Source of the DNA: Pseudomonas mucoides
GTDB lineage: Bacteria > Pseudomonadota > Gammaproteobacteria > Pseudomonadales > Pseudomonadaceae
Assembly: GCF_015461845.1 (NCBI RefSeq)
Contig: NZ_JACOPW010000001.1
Coordinates: 1,376,757 to 1,440,756 of the forward strand
Reading direction: 5' to 3'
Length of the DNA: 64,000 nt
Part shown: piece by piece, positions 46,576 through 55,052 of the stretch
How the letters are laid out: each line of letters opens with the position of its first letter
Numbering within the stretch: position 1 is the stretch's first letter
The notes under the pieces: model-generated
Databases searched by the model: none
The model's input: only the letters and a program-made list of their open reading frames with translations
Told to the model about the DNA's origin: nothing
Translations under genes and position numbers: made by a program

Positions 46576-47988
46576 TTAAACGGTCGGCAAACTCGGTGCC
46601 AACACCGCTTCGCGCTTGCGATGAATCAGGAAGTACGCGCCGTAGCACAACGCAATAAACCCAAAGCCCCAGTACAGCGAAGGCCGTTGCGTTTCATCCA
46701 GCGCGAGAAACACAAACAATGAGCAGCACAACGCAATGCACGTCAGCGGCAGCAGCGGGAACCACGGCGCCCGGTACTTCAGATCACTGAGCTTGCCGCC
46801 ATCACGCAGATACGCCCGACGGAATTTGTACTGCGCCAACGCGATCACAATCCAGGTCACGGTGCCGGACATGCCACTCACTGCCATCAGCACCATGAAC
46901 AGCGTGTCTGCCGCGACAAAACTGGTCATCAGCGACACCAGTGCAAAGCACAAGGTGATGCTCAGCGCCCGCAGTGGTACGCCGCGTTTGCTCAAAGGCG
47001 ACAGGCTTTTCGGCGCCATGCCGGTCTTGGACATCGCCCACAGAATGCGCGTCGAGGCATACAGGCCGGAGTTGCCCACCGACAGAATCGCCGTGAGGAT
47101 CACGAAGTTCATCAGGTCAGCGGCATAAGGAATGCCGACCATGTCGAACACCTGCACGAACGGACTTTCCATCAACCCAGCCTGCTGCCACGGCACAATC
47201 GCCGAGAGCACCACAATCGCCAGCACGTAGAAAATCAATACGCGAAACACCACGTTGCGCACCGCGCGCGGGATGCTTTTTTCCGGCTGATCGGTTTCGC
47301 CGGCGGCCACGCCCATGATCTCGCAGCCCTGGAAGGCATAGACCACGGTCATCATCACCGCGAACACCGCCGACAGGCCGTTGGGGAACAGTGAGTCGCC
47401 GATCAGGTTGTTCATCATCGGCGCCGGAGCACCACTGGTCAGCGGGATGGCGCCGAAGATCACCAGCACGCCGACGACGATAAAGCCCAGAATCGCCGCG
47501 ACCTTGATCCCGGAGAACCAGTATTCCGCTTCACCGAAGGCGCGGGTCGCCAGCGCCTTCAAACCGAACAGCACCACCACGAACAGCGCCGACCAATACC
47601 AGATCGGCACCGCCGGAAACCAGCGCGTCATCAACATGCCCGCCGCCGTAAATTCCAGGCCCACAGTGGTCGCCCAGCTCATCCAGTACACCCAGCCGAT
47701 CATGAAGCCGGTGGCCGGCCCGATGAATTTGGTGGCGTGGGTTTGAAACGAGCCGGACACCGGCATTTGTACGGACAGTTCGCCCAGGCAGACCATCACC
47801 AGGTACATCAGGAAACCGGCGACCAGATACGCCAGAATCGCGCCCACCGGCCCGCCCTGGTTGATGGTCACGCCGGAGCCCATGAACAGCCCGGTGCCGA
47901 TCACGCCGCCCAGCGACAACATGAAAATGTGCCGGCTTTTCAGGGCGCGGGTGAGTTGGATGCCTTTGGTTTCGGTAGATTCGCTCAT
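46576..47988 (-). CDS. APC-superfamily amino acid permease (LysP/AroP group)
   Basis: 470 residues and twelve membrane helices. The start region LKSRHIFMLSLGGVIGTGLFMGSG (helix 1, unwound GxG substrate site) and AFQGCEIMGVAAGETDQP (helix 6-7) are typical of the AAT group. Its place between the aru operon and the aruRS system points to arginine or another basic amino acid as substrate, as inference. In its 193-base upstream region an inverted repeat ccaataa/ttattgg (48069-48075, 48109-48115) may be a regulator site. Confidence 0.87.
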   Translation of the reverse strand: MSESTETKGIQLTRALKSRHIFMLSLGGVIGTGLFMGSGVTINQGGPVGAILAYLVAGFLMYLVMVCLGELSVQMPVSGSFQTHATKFIGPATGFMIGWVYWMSWATTVGLEFTAAGMLMTRWFPAVPIWYWSALFVVVLFGLKALATRAFGEAEYWFSGIKVAAILGFIVVGVLVIFGAIPLTSGAPAPMMNNLIGDSLFPNGLSAVFAVMMTVVYAFQGCEIMGVAAGETDQPEKSIPRAVRNVVFRVLIFYVLAIVVLSAIVPWQQAGLMESPFVQVFDMVGIPYAADLMNFVILTAILSVGNSGLYASTRILWAMSKTGMAPKSLSPLSKRGVPLRALSITLCFALVSLMTSFVAADTLFMVLMAVSGMSGTVTWIVIALAQYKFRRAYLRDGGKLSDLKYRAPWFPLLPLTCIALCCSLFVFLALDETQRPSLYWGFGFIALCYGAYFLIHRKREAVLAPSLPTV

Positions 47989-48181
47989 GTTCGCACCTCA
48001 ATAGTCAGCAAGGTGTGCGGCATGGCGCGGGGAAGGATCAGCTTTACGGCAGTTCATTATTATTATCTCCAATAAGCTTCGAAGACCGCGCTGTGGCGGT
48101 TGCCTCGATTATTGGAAGCGCATGTAAGGTCCGATTGACCGTAAAGATCAAAGTTGTAAAAAGTCGTAACGAACTTGTACG

Positions 48182-50443
48182 TCAGCGGGACAACAACTCA
48201 GCCAGCGTCTGTTGCGAACGCCGCAATTGCGCATGAAGTTGAGAAGCCAAGGTCCGCATCGTCTGCTCATCATTGACCATCGCGGCCTCTTCCAAAGCGC
48301 GCAGCACATTGGCCAACGCACGAAAGCCCAATGAGTCGCAGCTGCCGGCCAGTCGATGGGCCAGGTGGGCGACTTCAGTGCAATCGTCAGCCTCGATGGC
48401 TTCGGTGAGTGCGTCACGATGCTGATGGATCGAGTCACGCAACACCGCCAGCAAGCCCTGCAGTTTCTGCTCCCCGAGCAAGGTCCGATGGGTGTACAGC
48501 AGCGGCCAGTCCATCGCCTCGTCATCTGGTTGCGATGTGGACACCGGCAGTTGCCCGGCCAGCACTTGTCGCAGGTTTTCGAGCTTCAGCGGCTTGGCGA
48601 GAATGCCGTCCATGCCGGCCTCCAGATAACCGCGCATCAAGGCCGGCTGCACGCTGGCGGTCAGGGCGAAGATCCGCGCCTGACGGTTCGGGCCTTGGGT
48701 GTGGCGGATCAGCTTGCACAGCTCGACGCCGCTGATGCCCGGCAGGTGCACATCGAGCAGGATCAAATCGAAGGCTTGCCCGGCACACTGCGCCAGCGCC
48801 TGCTCGCCTTCTTCGGCAAGCCAGACCTGATGCCCGTCACGCTGCAACAAGCCGCTGACCACTTCGCGGTTCAGCGCCACATCCTCGACCACCAGCACCT
48901 TCAGCGCCTGCACCGACTCGCTGCTGTGCGCCACCGTGGTGAGGCCGGTAGACGCCTGCAACGTCAGTTCGAACCAGAAACAACTGCCCCGCCCGACTTC
49001 GCTTTCGACGCCAATCCGCCCGCCCAACTGCTCGACCAGATGCTTGCTGATCGCCAGCCCGAGCCCGGTTCCGCCAAAGCGTTGCGCCACCTCTTCGCTG
49101 GCCTGGGTGAAACGTTCGAAGATCTTCTCCTGCATGGCCGGGGCGATGCCAATGCCGTTGTCTGTCACGCTCACGCGCAGCCGTTGCCCGGTCTGTTCCG
49201 GACCTTGAGCCAGCAGCGCGACGTCGACCTCAACCTTGCCGCCCTCGGTGAACTTGATCGCGTTGGCCAGCAAATTACTCAGCACCTGACGCAAGAATTG
49301 CTCGGCTCCGTGATGGCGCTCGGCGACCTGTGGATCGATTCGACAGTGCAGCGTCGTGTCGCTGCTCAGCGCGCGTGGTTCCAGCAGCGTCAGCACCTCA
49401 TCGAGCAATTGCCGGACCGAAAAGTCGACCGGTTCCGGGTGACTGACGCCCTCCTCCAATCGCGCGAAATACAGCACTTCGTTGAGAATCGACAGCAGCC
49501 CTTCGCCCGCCTTGTACAGCGCATCCAGACGTTTGCCGTCACGCTCATCCAGACGTGCGCCGCGCAGCAATTCGGCCATGCCGAGAATGCCGTTGAGCGG
49601 GGTGCGCAACTCGTGGCTCATGGTCGCCAGAAAACGCGACTTGGCGAGGTTGGCGGCCTCGGCTTCGTCCTTGGCGCGCATCAGGCTGGCGGTGCGACGC
49701 TCGACCAGCCTGAGCAATTCATCGCGGTTGTCTTGCAGGGCCAGCCGATCGGTTTCGCGGCGGTCAATGTCGCTGAGAATGGCCCGGCGCATGTCGTCCA
49801 GCGCGTGGGCCACGGTGTCGATTTCGTCTTCGTGAGCGTGACGGCGTTTGTCCAGGTGCAACGGCTCGTGCCAGTCACCGGCAGCGATGCGTCGGGCAAA
49901 CTCGGCCATGACTTGCAGGTGCCGGGTGACCAAGCGGTAGAACAGCCCCGACAACGCCACGGCCAGACCGCACAGAAACACGCTCATCCACAGCAGGCTG
50001 GTCAAACCGGTGGCGAACAGGCGCTGATGCACCGCGCCCAGATCGGTGCTGACCTCCAACTGGCCCAAGTGCCGTGAAGGCCCGGTTGGCGGTTGATAAT
50101 CCAGTTCAAAACGCTCGATGCGCAACGGCCCGATCGGGTCGGCATTGCCTTGCAGCAGATCGAAATCGGGGCTGATCAGGTGCACCCGCGCCACATCGGA
50201 AAAGTCCACCAGGCCCCGCAACTGCACGTTCAGTTGTTCCTGGTTCAAGTCCCAGAGACTGCGCTCCAGACTGGCCAGGTAACCGGCCCGAATCAGCTCC
50301 ATGCGCGAGTCAATGTCGCGCATCTCACGGCGGTATTCGAAGTACAGCTGCACGGTGCTCGCCAGCACGGTGAAACACAGGCTGAACAACAGAATAAACA
50401 GCAGCAGACGTCGCAGTAATCCACCCGGACGCGCGCGGATCAT
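48182..50443 (-). CDS. aruS: Hybrid sensor histidine kinase of the arginine transaminase pathway
   Basis: 753 residues. Membrane helices at about 10-30 and 147-170 enclose a small periplasmic domain. HAMP (about 170-225) is followed by HisKA with H277 in MSHELRTP, the ATPase domain (N box [11 protein letters not shown] boxes GIGI and GGTGLGLAI), a receiver domain (aspartate in LLDVHLPG) and a C-terminal HPt domain (histidine in AHRLAGSCD). A full His-Asp-His relay is thus in one chain and should feed AruR. It overlaps the binding-protein gene by four bases. The name rests on the aru context. Confidence 0.85.
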   Translation of the reverse strand: MIRARPGGLLRRLLLFILLFSLCFTVLASTVQLYFEYRREMRDIDSRMELIRAGYLASLERSLWDLNQEQLNVQLRGLVDFSDVARVHLISPDFDLLQGNADPIGPLRIERFELDYQPPTGPSRHLGQLEVSTDLGAVHQRLFATGLTSLLWMSVFLCGLAVALSGLFYRLVTRHLQVMAEFARRIAAGDWHEPLHLDKRRHAHEDEIDTVAHALDDMRRAILSDIDRRETDRLALQDNRDELLRLVERRTASLMRAKDEAEAANLAKSRFLATMSHELRTPLNGILGMAELLRGARLDERDGKRLDALYKAGEGLLSILNEVLYFARLEEGVSHPEPVDFSVRQLLDEVLTLLEPRALSSDTTLHCRIDPQVAERHHGAEQFLRQVLSNLLANAIKFTEGGKVEVDVALLAQGPEQTGQRLRVSVTDNGIGIAPAMQEKIFERFTQASEEVAQRFGGTGLGLAISKHLVEQLGGRIGVESEVGRGSCFWFELTLQASTGLTTVAHSSESVQALKVLVVEDVALNREVVSGLLQRDGHQVWLAEEGEQALAQCAGQAFDLILLDVHLPGISGVELCKLIRHTQGPNRQARIFALTASVQPALMRGYLEAGMDGILAKPLKLENLRQVLAGQLPVSTSQPDDEAMDWPLLYTHRTLLGEQKLQGLLAVLRDSIHQHRDALTEAIEADDCTEVAHLAHRLAGSCDSLGFRALANVLRALEEAAMVNDEQTMRTLASQLHAQLRRSQQTLAELLSR

Positions 50444-51213
50444 TTGGCGTTTGCCGGCAGGTTGACCATGTCACGGTAGGTGACTTCGCTTTCATTCAAC
50501 CACTGCTCGACTTCTCCAGCATCGACCATGCGTTTCAGTTGCGCGTCGATCTGCGGCATGCGCTTGGCCAAGGGGGACTTGCGCGATATGGCCACCCGCA
50601 AATAGTCGACGCTCAAGGCATTCGGTAGCGCGACGATGTCTTGCGCGCCCGGCAGGTTCTCGACGTACAGCTGACCGGTGCGTCGTTCCGAGGTGATGAA
50701 ATCGATACGTGCGCGGATCAGTTTGCCGAAGTTCTGGCCGCTGTCAGAGACCCATTCGATGTTCTGGTGTTGCGCGACCAAGCGATCGAAATCGACGCCG
50801 TAACTTTCACCGAACAGCAACCCGCCACGGTAATGGGCCAGGTCCTCCAGACGCTCGAATTTCACCGGGTGCTGACGATTGATGAACAACGCTACCTCCT
50901 CGCGCAACACCGGCACCGTCGAAAACACCATGCTCTGCTCCCGTTGCGCGGTGCTATAAGCCAGCACCACATCGACCCGGCCTTCAGCGGCGTCGAGCAG
51001 GCAGCGTTTCCAGTTGCCCAGCACGACGATGTCGACGTCATAACCCAGCCGCCCAAAGAGGTTTTTCACCACGCTCGGGGCCAGCCCGCGTACTTGTTTG
51101 CCGTCACTCCAGGAGATTGGCGGGTAGACCGGGTAGTCGCAGTAGCGCACTTTTTCCGCGGCCATCGCGCGGGTCGCGGCCAGCGCCAACAGCAGGCCAA
51201 ATACCCGCCACAT
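50440..51213 (-). CDS. Periplasmic solute-binding protein (SBP_bac_3 type), sensory partner of AruS
   Basis: 257 residues with a signal peptide (cleavage after AMA near 18). The mature part begins [16 protein letters not shown] and has the two-lobed family 3 pattern, with [18 protein letters not shown] near 78-95. There are no ABC permease or ATPase genes nearby. Sandwiched between aruR (5 bases) and aruS (4-base overlap), it is more likely a ligand sensor for the kinase than a transporter part. ATG 51213 gives a proper signal peptide. Confidence 0.8.
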   Translation of the reverse strand: MWRVFGLLLALAATRAMAAEKVRYCDYPVYPPISWSDGKQVRGLAPSVVKNLFGRLGYDVDIVVLGNWKRCLLDAAEGRVDVVLAYSTAQREQSMVFSTVPVLREEVALFINRQHPVKFERLEDLAHYRGGLLFGESYGVDFDRLVAQHQNIEWVSDSGQNFGKLIRARIDFITSERRTGQLYVENLPGAQDIVALPNALSVDYLRVAISRKSPLAKRMPQIDAQLKRMVDAGEVEQWLNESEVTYRDMVNLPANAK

Positions 51214-51218
51214 CGGGT

Positions 51219-51935
51219 TCAGGCCGCCACGCTGGCGGTGAACAGGTAACCGGCGCCGTGAATGGTAATGATCAATTGCGGCTCGGCCGGGTCGTCGTGC
51301 AACTTGCGGCGCAAGCGTCCGACCAGCACGTCGATGGAGCGATCGTTGGGTACCCATTCGCGGTTGCGGATCTGGTCCATCAATTGATCGCGGCTCAAGG
51401 TGTGGCCGCTGTTGCGCAGGAACACGCTGAGCAATTGGTACTCGCCGTGGGTCAGCAGGGTTTCGGCGCCTGTCGGGTCGATCAGTCGTCGGCGGTCGGT
51501 GTCCAGCGCCCAGTCGGCGAACTGTTTGACCGGTTTGGCGACGGCTGCCACCGGTTGCGGCGTTTGCGCGTGACGCACCCGGCGTATCAGGTTTTTCGCC
51601 CGGGACACCAGTTCGCGAGGGTTGAGCGGTTTGATCACGTAGTCATCGGCGCCGCATTCAAGGCCGACGATGCGGTCGATTTCGTCGTTGCGCCCGGTGA
51701 TCAGAATGATCCCGACTTCCGAACGCACCCGCAGCTCCCGGGTCAGCGTCAGGCCGTCCTTGCCCGGCAGGCGGATATCGAGCATCACCAGATCGACCGT
51801 CTGGCTCGCCAGGAACGTGTCGGCCAGCTCCGCCGTGGCGGCGCAATGCACCTCGTAACCTTCCTGGGACAAGTAGGCCTGCAGCAGTTCGCGAATCAAC
51901 GGATCGTCGTCGACGATCAATACCCGAGGAGTCAT
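51219..51935 (-). CDS. aruR: OmpR-family response regulator
   Basis: 238 residues. The receiver domain (1-115) has the acid pair in IVDDDP, the phosphorylated aspartate in MLDIRLPG (about 53) and the lysine in VIKPLN. The winged-helix DNA-binding domain (about 140-235) ends LRRKLHDDP...TIHGAGYLF. First gene of the aruR-SBP-aruS operon, hence the partner of AruS and the probable activator of arginine transaminase genes. Named by context. Confidence 0.87.
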   Translation of the reverse strand: MTPRVLIVDDDPLIRELLQAYLSQEGYEVHCAATAELADTFLASQTVDLVMLDIRLPGKDGLTLTRELRVRSEVGIILITGRNDEIDRIVGLECGADDYVIKPLNPRELVSRAKNLIRRVRHAQTPQPVAAVAKPVKQFADWALDTDRRRLIDPTGAETLLTHGEYQLLSVFLRNSGHTLSRDQLMDQIRNREWVPNDRSIDVLVGRLRRKLHDDPAEPQLIITIHGAGYLFTASVAA

Positions 51936-52027
51936 CGCATGGTGTCCCGCGTGTGCCCGAAGGCGTGTTTCTTATTAGAGTGTTTTGTTGCTGTGGCGCC
52001 AGAGAGTATCGACTGCTGAACGACTGA

Positions 52028-52675
52028 TCAACAGCCCGTCGTCTGGACGCAAAACCGTTGGCGACCGCCCGCTTGCAATCCGTCGACCCAGGCTTCGCAA
52101 ATCTGGATGCCCTGCTCCGGCGTGAACGTGCCGGGGTTGAGGCCCGACTCCAGCCACAAACCGTCGAGCAAGGCGCTGAGGCTGATGGCGGCGAGATCGG
52201 CGTCAAAATTTTCCCAGTTTTCTTCCTGTGCCAGATCGGTCAGGACCTTGCGCAGGATGCCGCGGTACTCGCCGTAGGAATGTTCGTGTGCGAGGTTGAT
52301 CGACTCGGCGGTACGCACCGCGCCCCAGAATGCCAGCCAGGCGTCGATCAATTGCGGATCGAGCAATTCGGCGGAAAACGAACCGCGGAAGAATGCCGAC
52401 AGTCGTTCGCGGGCGTTGGGTGCCGCATGGGCCATGGCCTCGCGCAGCAGGCTCATGACGCGGCCGGTGATCGCGCGGTAGGCCTCGGCCACCAGTTCAT
52501 CCTTGCCAGAATAGTGATGGCTGATCAGCCCGACCGAAACACCGGCCTCGGCGGAAATCTTGCGGATCGAGGCGCCCTGGAAACCGTGGCGCTTGAGGCA
52601 CACCAGCGTCGCCTCGATCAGATTGGCCTTGCGCAACTCCGGCTCCATGCGGGAAAAACGGGCTTCCTGACTCAT
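52028..52675 (-). CDS. TetR-family regulator, BetI-like
   Basis: 215 residues. HTH at about 18-60: LIEATLVCLKRHGFQGASIRKI and AGVSVGLISHHY, which matches BetI-type repressors. The C-terminal ligand domain follows the BetI pattern (LSAFFRGSFS, WLAFWGAVR). No bet genes adjoin. ATG 52675 has GGAGAG upstream; a later in-frame ATG (MEPEL) cannot be excluded. It could repress the aldolase or oxidoreductase locus to its right, but that is only proximity. Confidence 0.83.
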   Translation of the reverse strand: MSQEARFSRMEPELRKANLIEATLVCLKRHGFQGASIRKISAEAGVSVGLISHHYSGKDELVAEAYRAITGRVMSLLREAMAHAAPNARERLSAFFRGSFSAELLDPQLIDAWLAFWGAVRTAESINLAHEHSYGEYRGILRKVLTDLAQEENWENFDADLAAISLSALLDGLWLESGLNPGTFTPEQGIQICEAWVDGLQAGGRQRFCVQTTGC

Positions 52676-52800
52676 GCGCGACACTCTCCGTGGGATCAAT
52701 CGTTAGGGACGCGGTGGGTTAATCCGCGCGCTGAACGACTGTACAGCAAGAGGGTGGAAAGTCTCTAGTCGGTTGCAGGGTTCTGAGACCGTGTCGCGCC

Positions 52801-52895
52801 CATCGCGGGCAAGCCACGCTCCCACATTTGATCTGAGTTGCACCCGATTATTTGTGCCCGACACAAAACCCTGTGGGAGCGAGCCTGCTCGCGAA
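52801..52895. repeat. REPIN
   Basis: Opposed REPs catcgcgggcaagccacgct and gggagcgagcctgctcgcgaa around a spacer with ttgtg...cacaa. The left palindrome is diverged. Confidence 0.8.
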
Positions 52896-52926
52896 GGGGC
52901 CAGCCCGATCAATAGAGGAACATCGG

Positions 52927-53709
52927 TCAATCCCGATAACCCGGCGCCACCCGATCAAGCAATCGCAGCATCGCAGCCCAAGCCAATTGCATGGCATCCG
53001 GGTCACTCAACTCGCCTTCTTCCAGCGGCCGGCCAGGGTCATTGAACTGGCGCTCGGTGTGTTCGCAAACCTCCGCCGACGGCAACACCAACTCACCCGC
53101 TGCCTGCGCGGCAAGCTGAATTTCGCAAGCTTTCTCCAGATAATACATGCGTAAAAACGCCTGGCTGACGGTCTCCCCCACAGTCAACAAACCATGGTTG
53201 CGCAGCATCAACACCGGCTTATCACCAAGGTCCCGCACCAGACGTTCCTGCTCACCCATGTCCAGCGCCACCCCTTCATAATCGTGGTACGCAACCCGGC
53301 CATAGAACTCCATCGAGATCTGGTTCACCGGCAACAACCCGCACTTCAACGCCGCGACCGCACATCCGGATTTGGTATGGGTGTGCAGCACGCACTGCGC
53401 GTCTTCACGAGCCCCGTGAATCGCGCTGTGAATCACAAACCCCGCCGGATTCACCGGGTACGGCGACGCCTCCACGGCATGGCCATCCAGGCCAATCTTC
53501 ACCAGATTGGACGCGGTGATTTCATCGAACATCAACCCATACGGATTGATCAGGAAGTGATGCTCAGGCCCCGGTATGCGCACCGAGATGTGGGTAAAGA
53601 TCAGATCGGTCATGCGAAAGTGCGCGATCAATCGGTAGCAGGCAGCCAACTCCTCACGCAGGCGTTGCTCGGTGGCACTGCGCTGAGAAAACGTGGCGAT
53701 CTCGTTCAT
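52927..53709 (-). CDS. Class II aldolase/adducin-family protein
   Basis: 260 residues. Zinc ligands of the fold are the histidines of VLHTHTKSG (about 112-120) and of LRNHGLLTVG (about 172-181); an N-terminal FTHISVRIPGPEHHF segment is also typical. Members cleave or epimerise sugar phosphates, or have lost activity. ATG 53709 is used; the ORF opens further upstream into intergenic sequence. It is 76 bases after the binding-protein gene and probably in the same operon. Confidence 0.85.
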   Translation of the reverse strand: MNEIATFSQRSATEQRLREELAACYRLIAHFRMTDLIFTHISVRIPGPEHHFLINPYGLMFDEITASNLVKIGLDGHAVEASPYPVNPAGFVIHSAIHGAREDAQCVLHTHTKSGCAVAALKCGLLPVNQISMEFYGRVAYHDYEGVALDMGEQERLVRDLGDKPVLMLRNHGLLTVGETVSQAFLRMYYLEKACEIQLAAQAAGELVLPSAEVCEHTERQFNDPGRPLEEGELSDPDAMQLAWAAMLRLLDRVAPGYRD

Positions 53710-53785
53710 TGTTGTTAAGTCTCCAGGCTGATCGACTGCGCGAAACAGTAAGGCTGGACGCGCTGCCACGTCCAGCCGCTTGCGA

Positions 53786-54835
53786 TTACTTGCTGGCCCA
53801 GGCGTTGAAGCGCTCTTCAAGTTCTTCGCCATGATCCACCCAGAACGCCACGTCCATCGACAGCGCACCCTTCAGGTTTTGTGGCGCGGTGGGCACCCAT
53901 TGCGCGAGTTTGCTGTCCAGTTTGGCGGCGGCTTCGGTATTGGTCGGGCCGTAAGGGATTTGCTCGACATACTTGACCTGCGCATCTGGCTGATTGGCGA
54001 AGGCGATAAAGCGTTTGGCCTGATCGACATGTTTCGAGCCCTTGATGATCGCCCAATAATCCATGCCATACAGACTGCCCGGCCAGACCAGCCCGAGGTG
54101 ACTGCCGTTTTGCGCGGCCGCGGCCACACGTCCGCTGTAGGTCGAGGTCATCACCACATCCCCGGCCGTCAGCCATTGCGCCGGTTGCGCGCCGGCTTCC
54201 CACCACTGAATGTAAGGCTTGAGCTGGGTGAGTTTGGCGAAGGCGCGGTCGACACCTTGCGGGGTGTTCAACACGGAATACACGTCCTCGACCTTCACCC
54301 CGTCGGCCAGCAAGGCGAATTCCAGGTTGTACACCGCGCGTTTACGCAGGCCACGCTTGCCGGGGATTTTCTGCACGTCCCAGAAATCTGCCCACGACGT
54401 CGGGGCCTGCGCCAGCTTCTGCGTGTCGTAGGCAATCGCCACGCTCCACACCAGCGCCGCCGAACCGCACGCCTGTGCCGCATCGGGTATCAGTTGATCG
54501 ACGCGGCCGAGTTTGCTCCAGTCGAGTTTCTCGTACATGCCTTCATCGCAGCCGCGCATCAAGTCCGGGCCTTCGATCTGCACCACGTCCCAATCAGCAT
54601 TGCCGGTATCGACCATCACTTTGATCCGGGCCATCTCGCCGTTGTATTCACTCTGGATCAGCTTGCTGTGATCCGCGACGCTGAACGGCTGGAAAAACGC
54701 CACATCCTGGGCTTTCTGGCCGGCACCGCCGTAACCTACCACCACCATGTCCGGTGCTGCCTGAGCGCTGCCCAAGCCCATGGCCAGGGACAGCATCAAG
54801 GGATAAAAACCGTGCTTGAGCGTGTTCGATTTCAT
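53786..54835 (-). CDS. Periplasmic binding protein of the PotD/spermidine type
   Basis: 349 residues with a signal peptide (cleavage after AQA near 26). The mature part shows VVGYGGAGQKAQDVAFFQPF, WDVVQIEGPDLM and SWADFWDVQKIPGKR, the usual PotD-like two-lobe pattern. No permease or ATPase gene is near, so it is either a partner of transporter genes elsewhere or a solo binding protein. Divergent from the oxidoreductase gene with 217 bases between. Confidence 0.85.
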   Translation of the reverse strand: MKSNTLKHGFYPLMLSLAMGLGSAQAAPDMVVVGYGGAGQKAQDVAFFQPFSVADHSKLIQSEYNGEMARIKVMVDTGNADWDVVQIEGPDLMRGCDEGMYEKLDWSKLGRVDQLIPDAAQACGSAALVWSVAIAYDTQKLAQAPTSWADFWDVQKIPGKRGLRKRAVYNLEFALLADGVKVEDVYSVLNTPQGVDRAFAKLTQLKPYIQWWEAGAQPAQWLTAGDVVMTSTYSGRVAAAAQNGSHLGLVWPGSLYGMDYWAIIKGSKHVDQAKRFIAFANQPDAQVKYVEQIPYGPTNTEAAAKLDSKLAQWVPTAPQNLKGALSMDVAFWVDHGEELEERFNAWASK

Positions 54836-54965
54836 CAGTGGTTCCTCTTGCAGGTGCCACGCGACTCAACGCCGCCGTGACCCTTTTTTATTGTTGTGAG
54901 GTTCGCCCCAGGTGCGGGCGCCAAATGAATCTACTGCGAGCGACAGTAAAAAAACAAGTTGATTT

Positions 54966-54980
54966 TTTACTTAAGGTAAA
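54966..54980. promoter_or_regulatory. Palindrome in the divergent promoter, candidate operator
   Basis: tttac-ttaag-gtaaa has perfect 5-bp arms in an A+T-rich stretch (54880-55010) between the binding-protein and oxidoreductase genes. A second imperfect repeat, actg-cgagcga-cagt (54933-54947), lies just left of it. The XRE-cupin protein at 57062 is the likely binder (inference). Confidence 0.4.
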
Positions 54981-55052
54981 TTTTTATAGGCAAATAATAA
55001 CAACGCCGAAAACCCGGCCTTTCGGCTTCAGCCTGCCCGGAGTACCCGCACC

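Noticed and set aside
48356..50077. 573-codon plus-strand open frame
   Set aside because: Antisense to aruS, which shows all histidine kinase motifs in order.
52028..52675. The BetI-like gene as true betI of the choline pathway
   Set aside because: No betA, betB or choline transporter gene adjoins, so only the family is assigned.
6623..52895. Repeated palindromes as a possible CRISPR array
   Set aside because: The copies are kilobases apart, inverted in pairs and lie between unrelated genes; there are no regular spacers and no cas genes.
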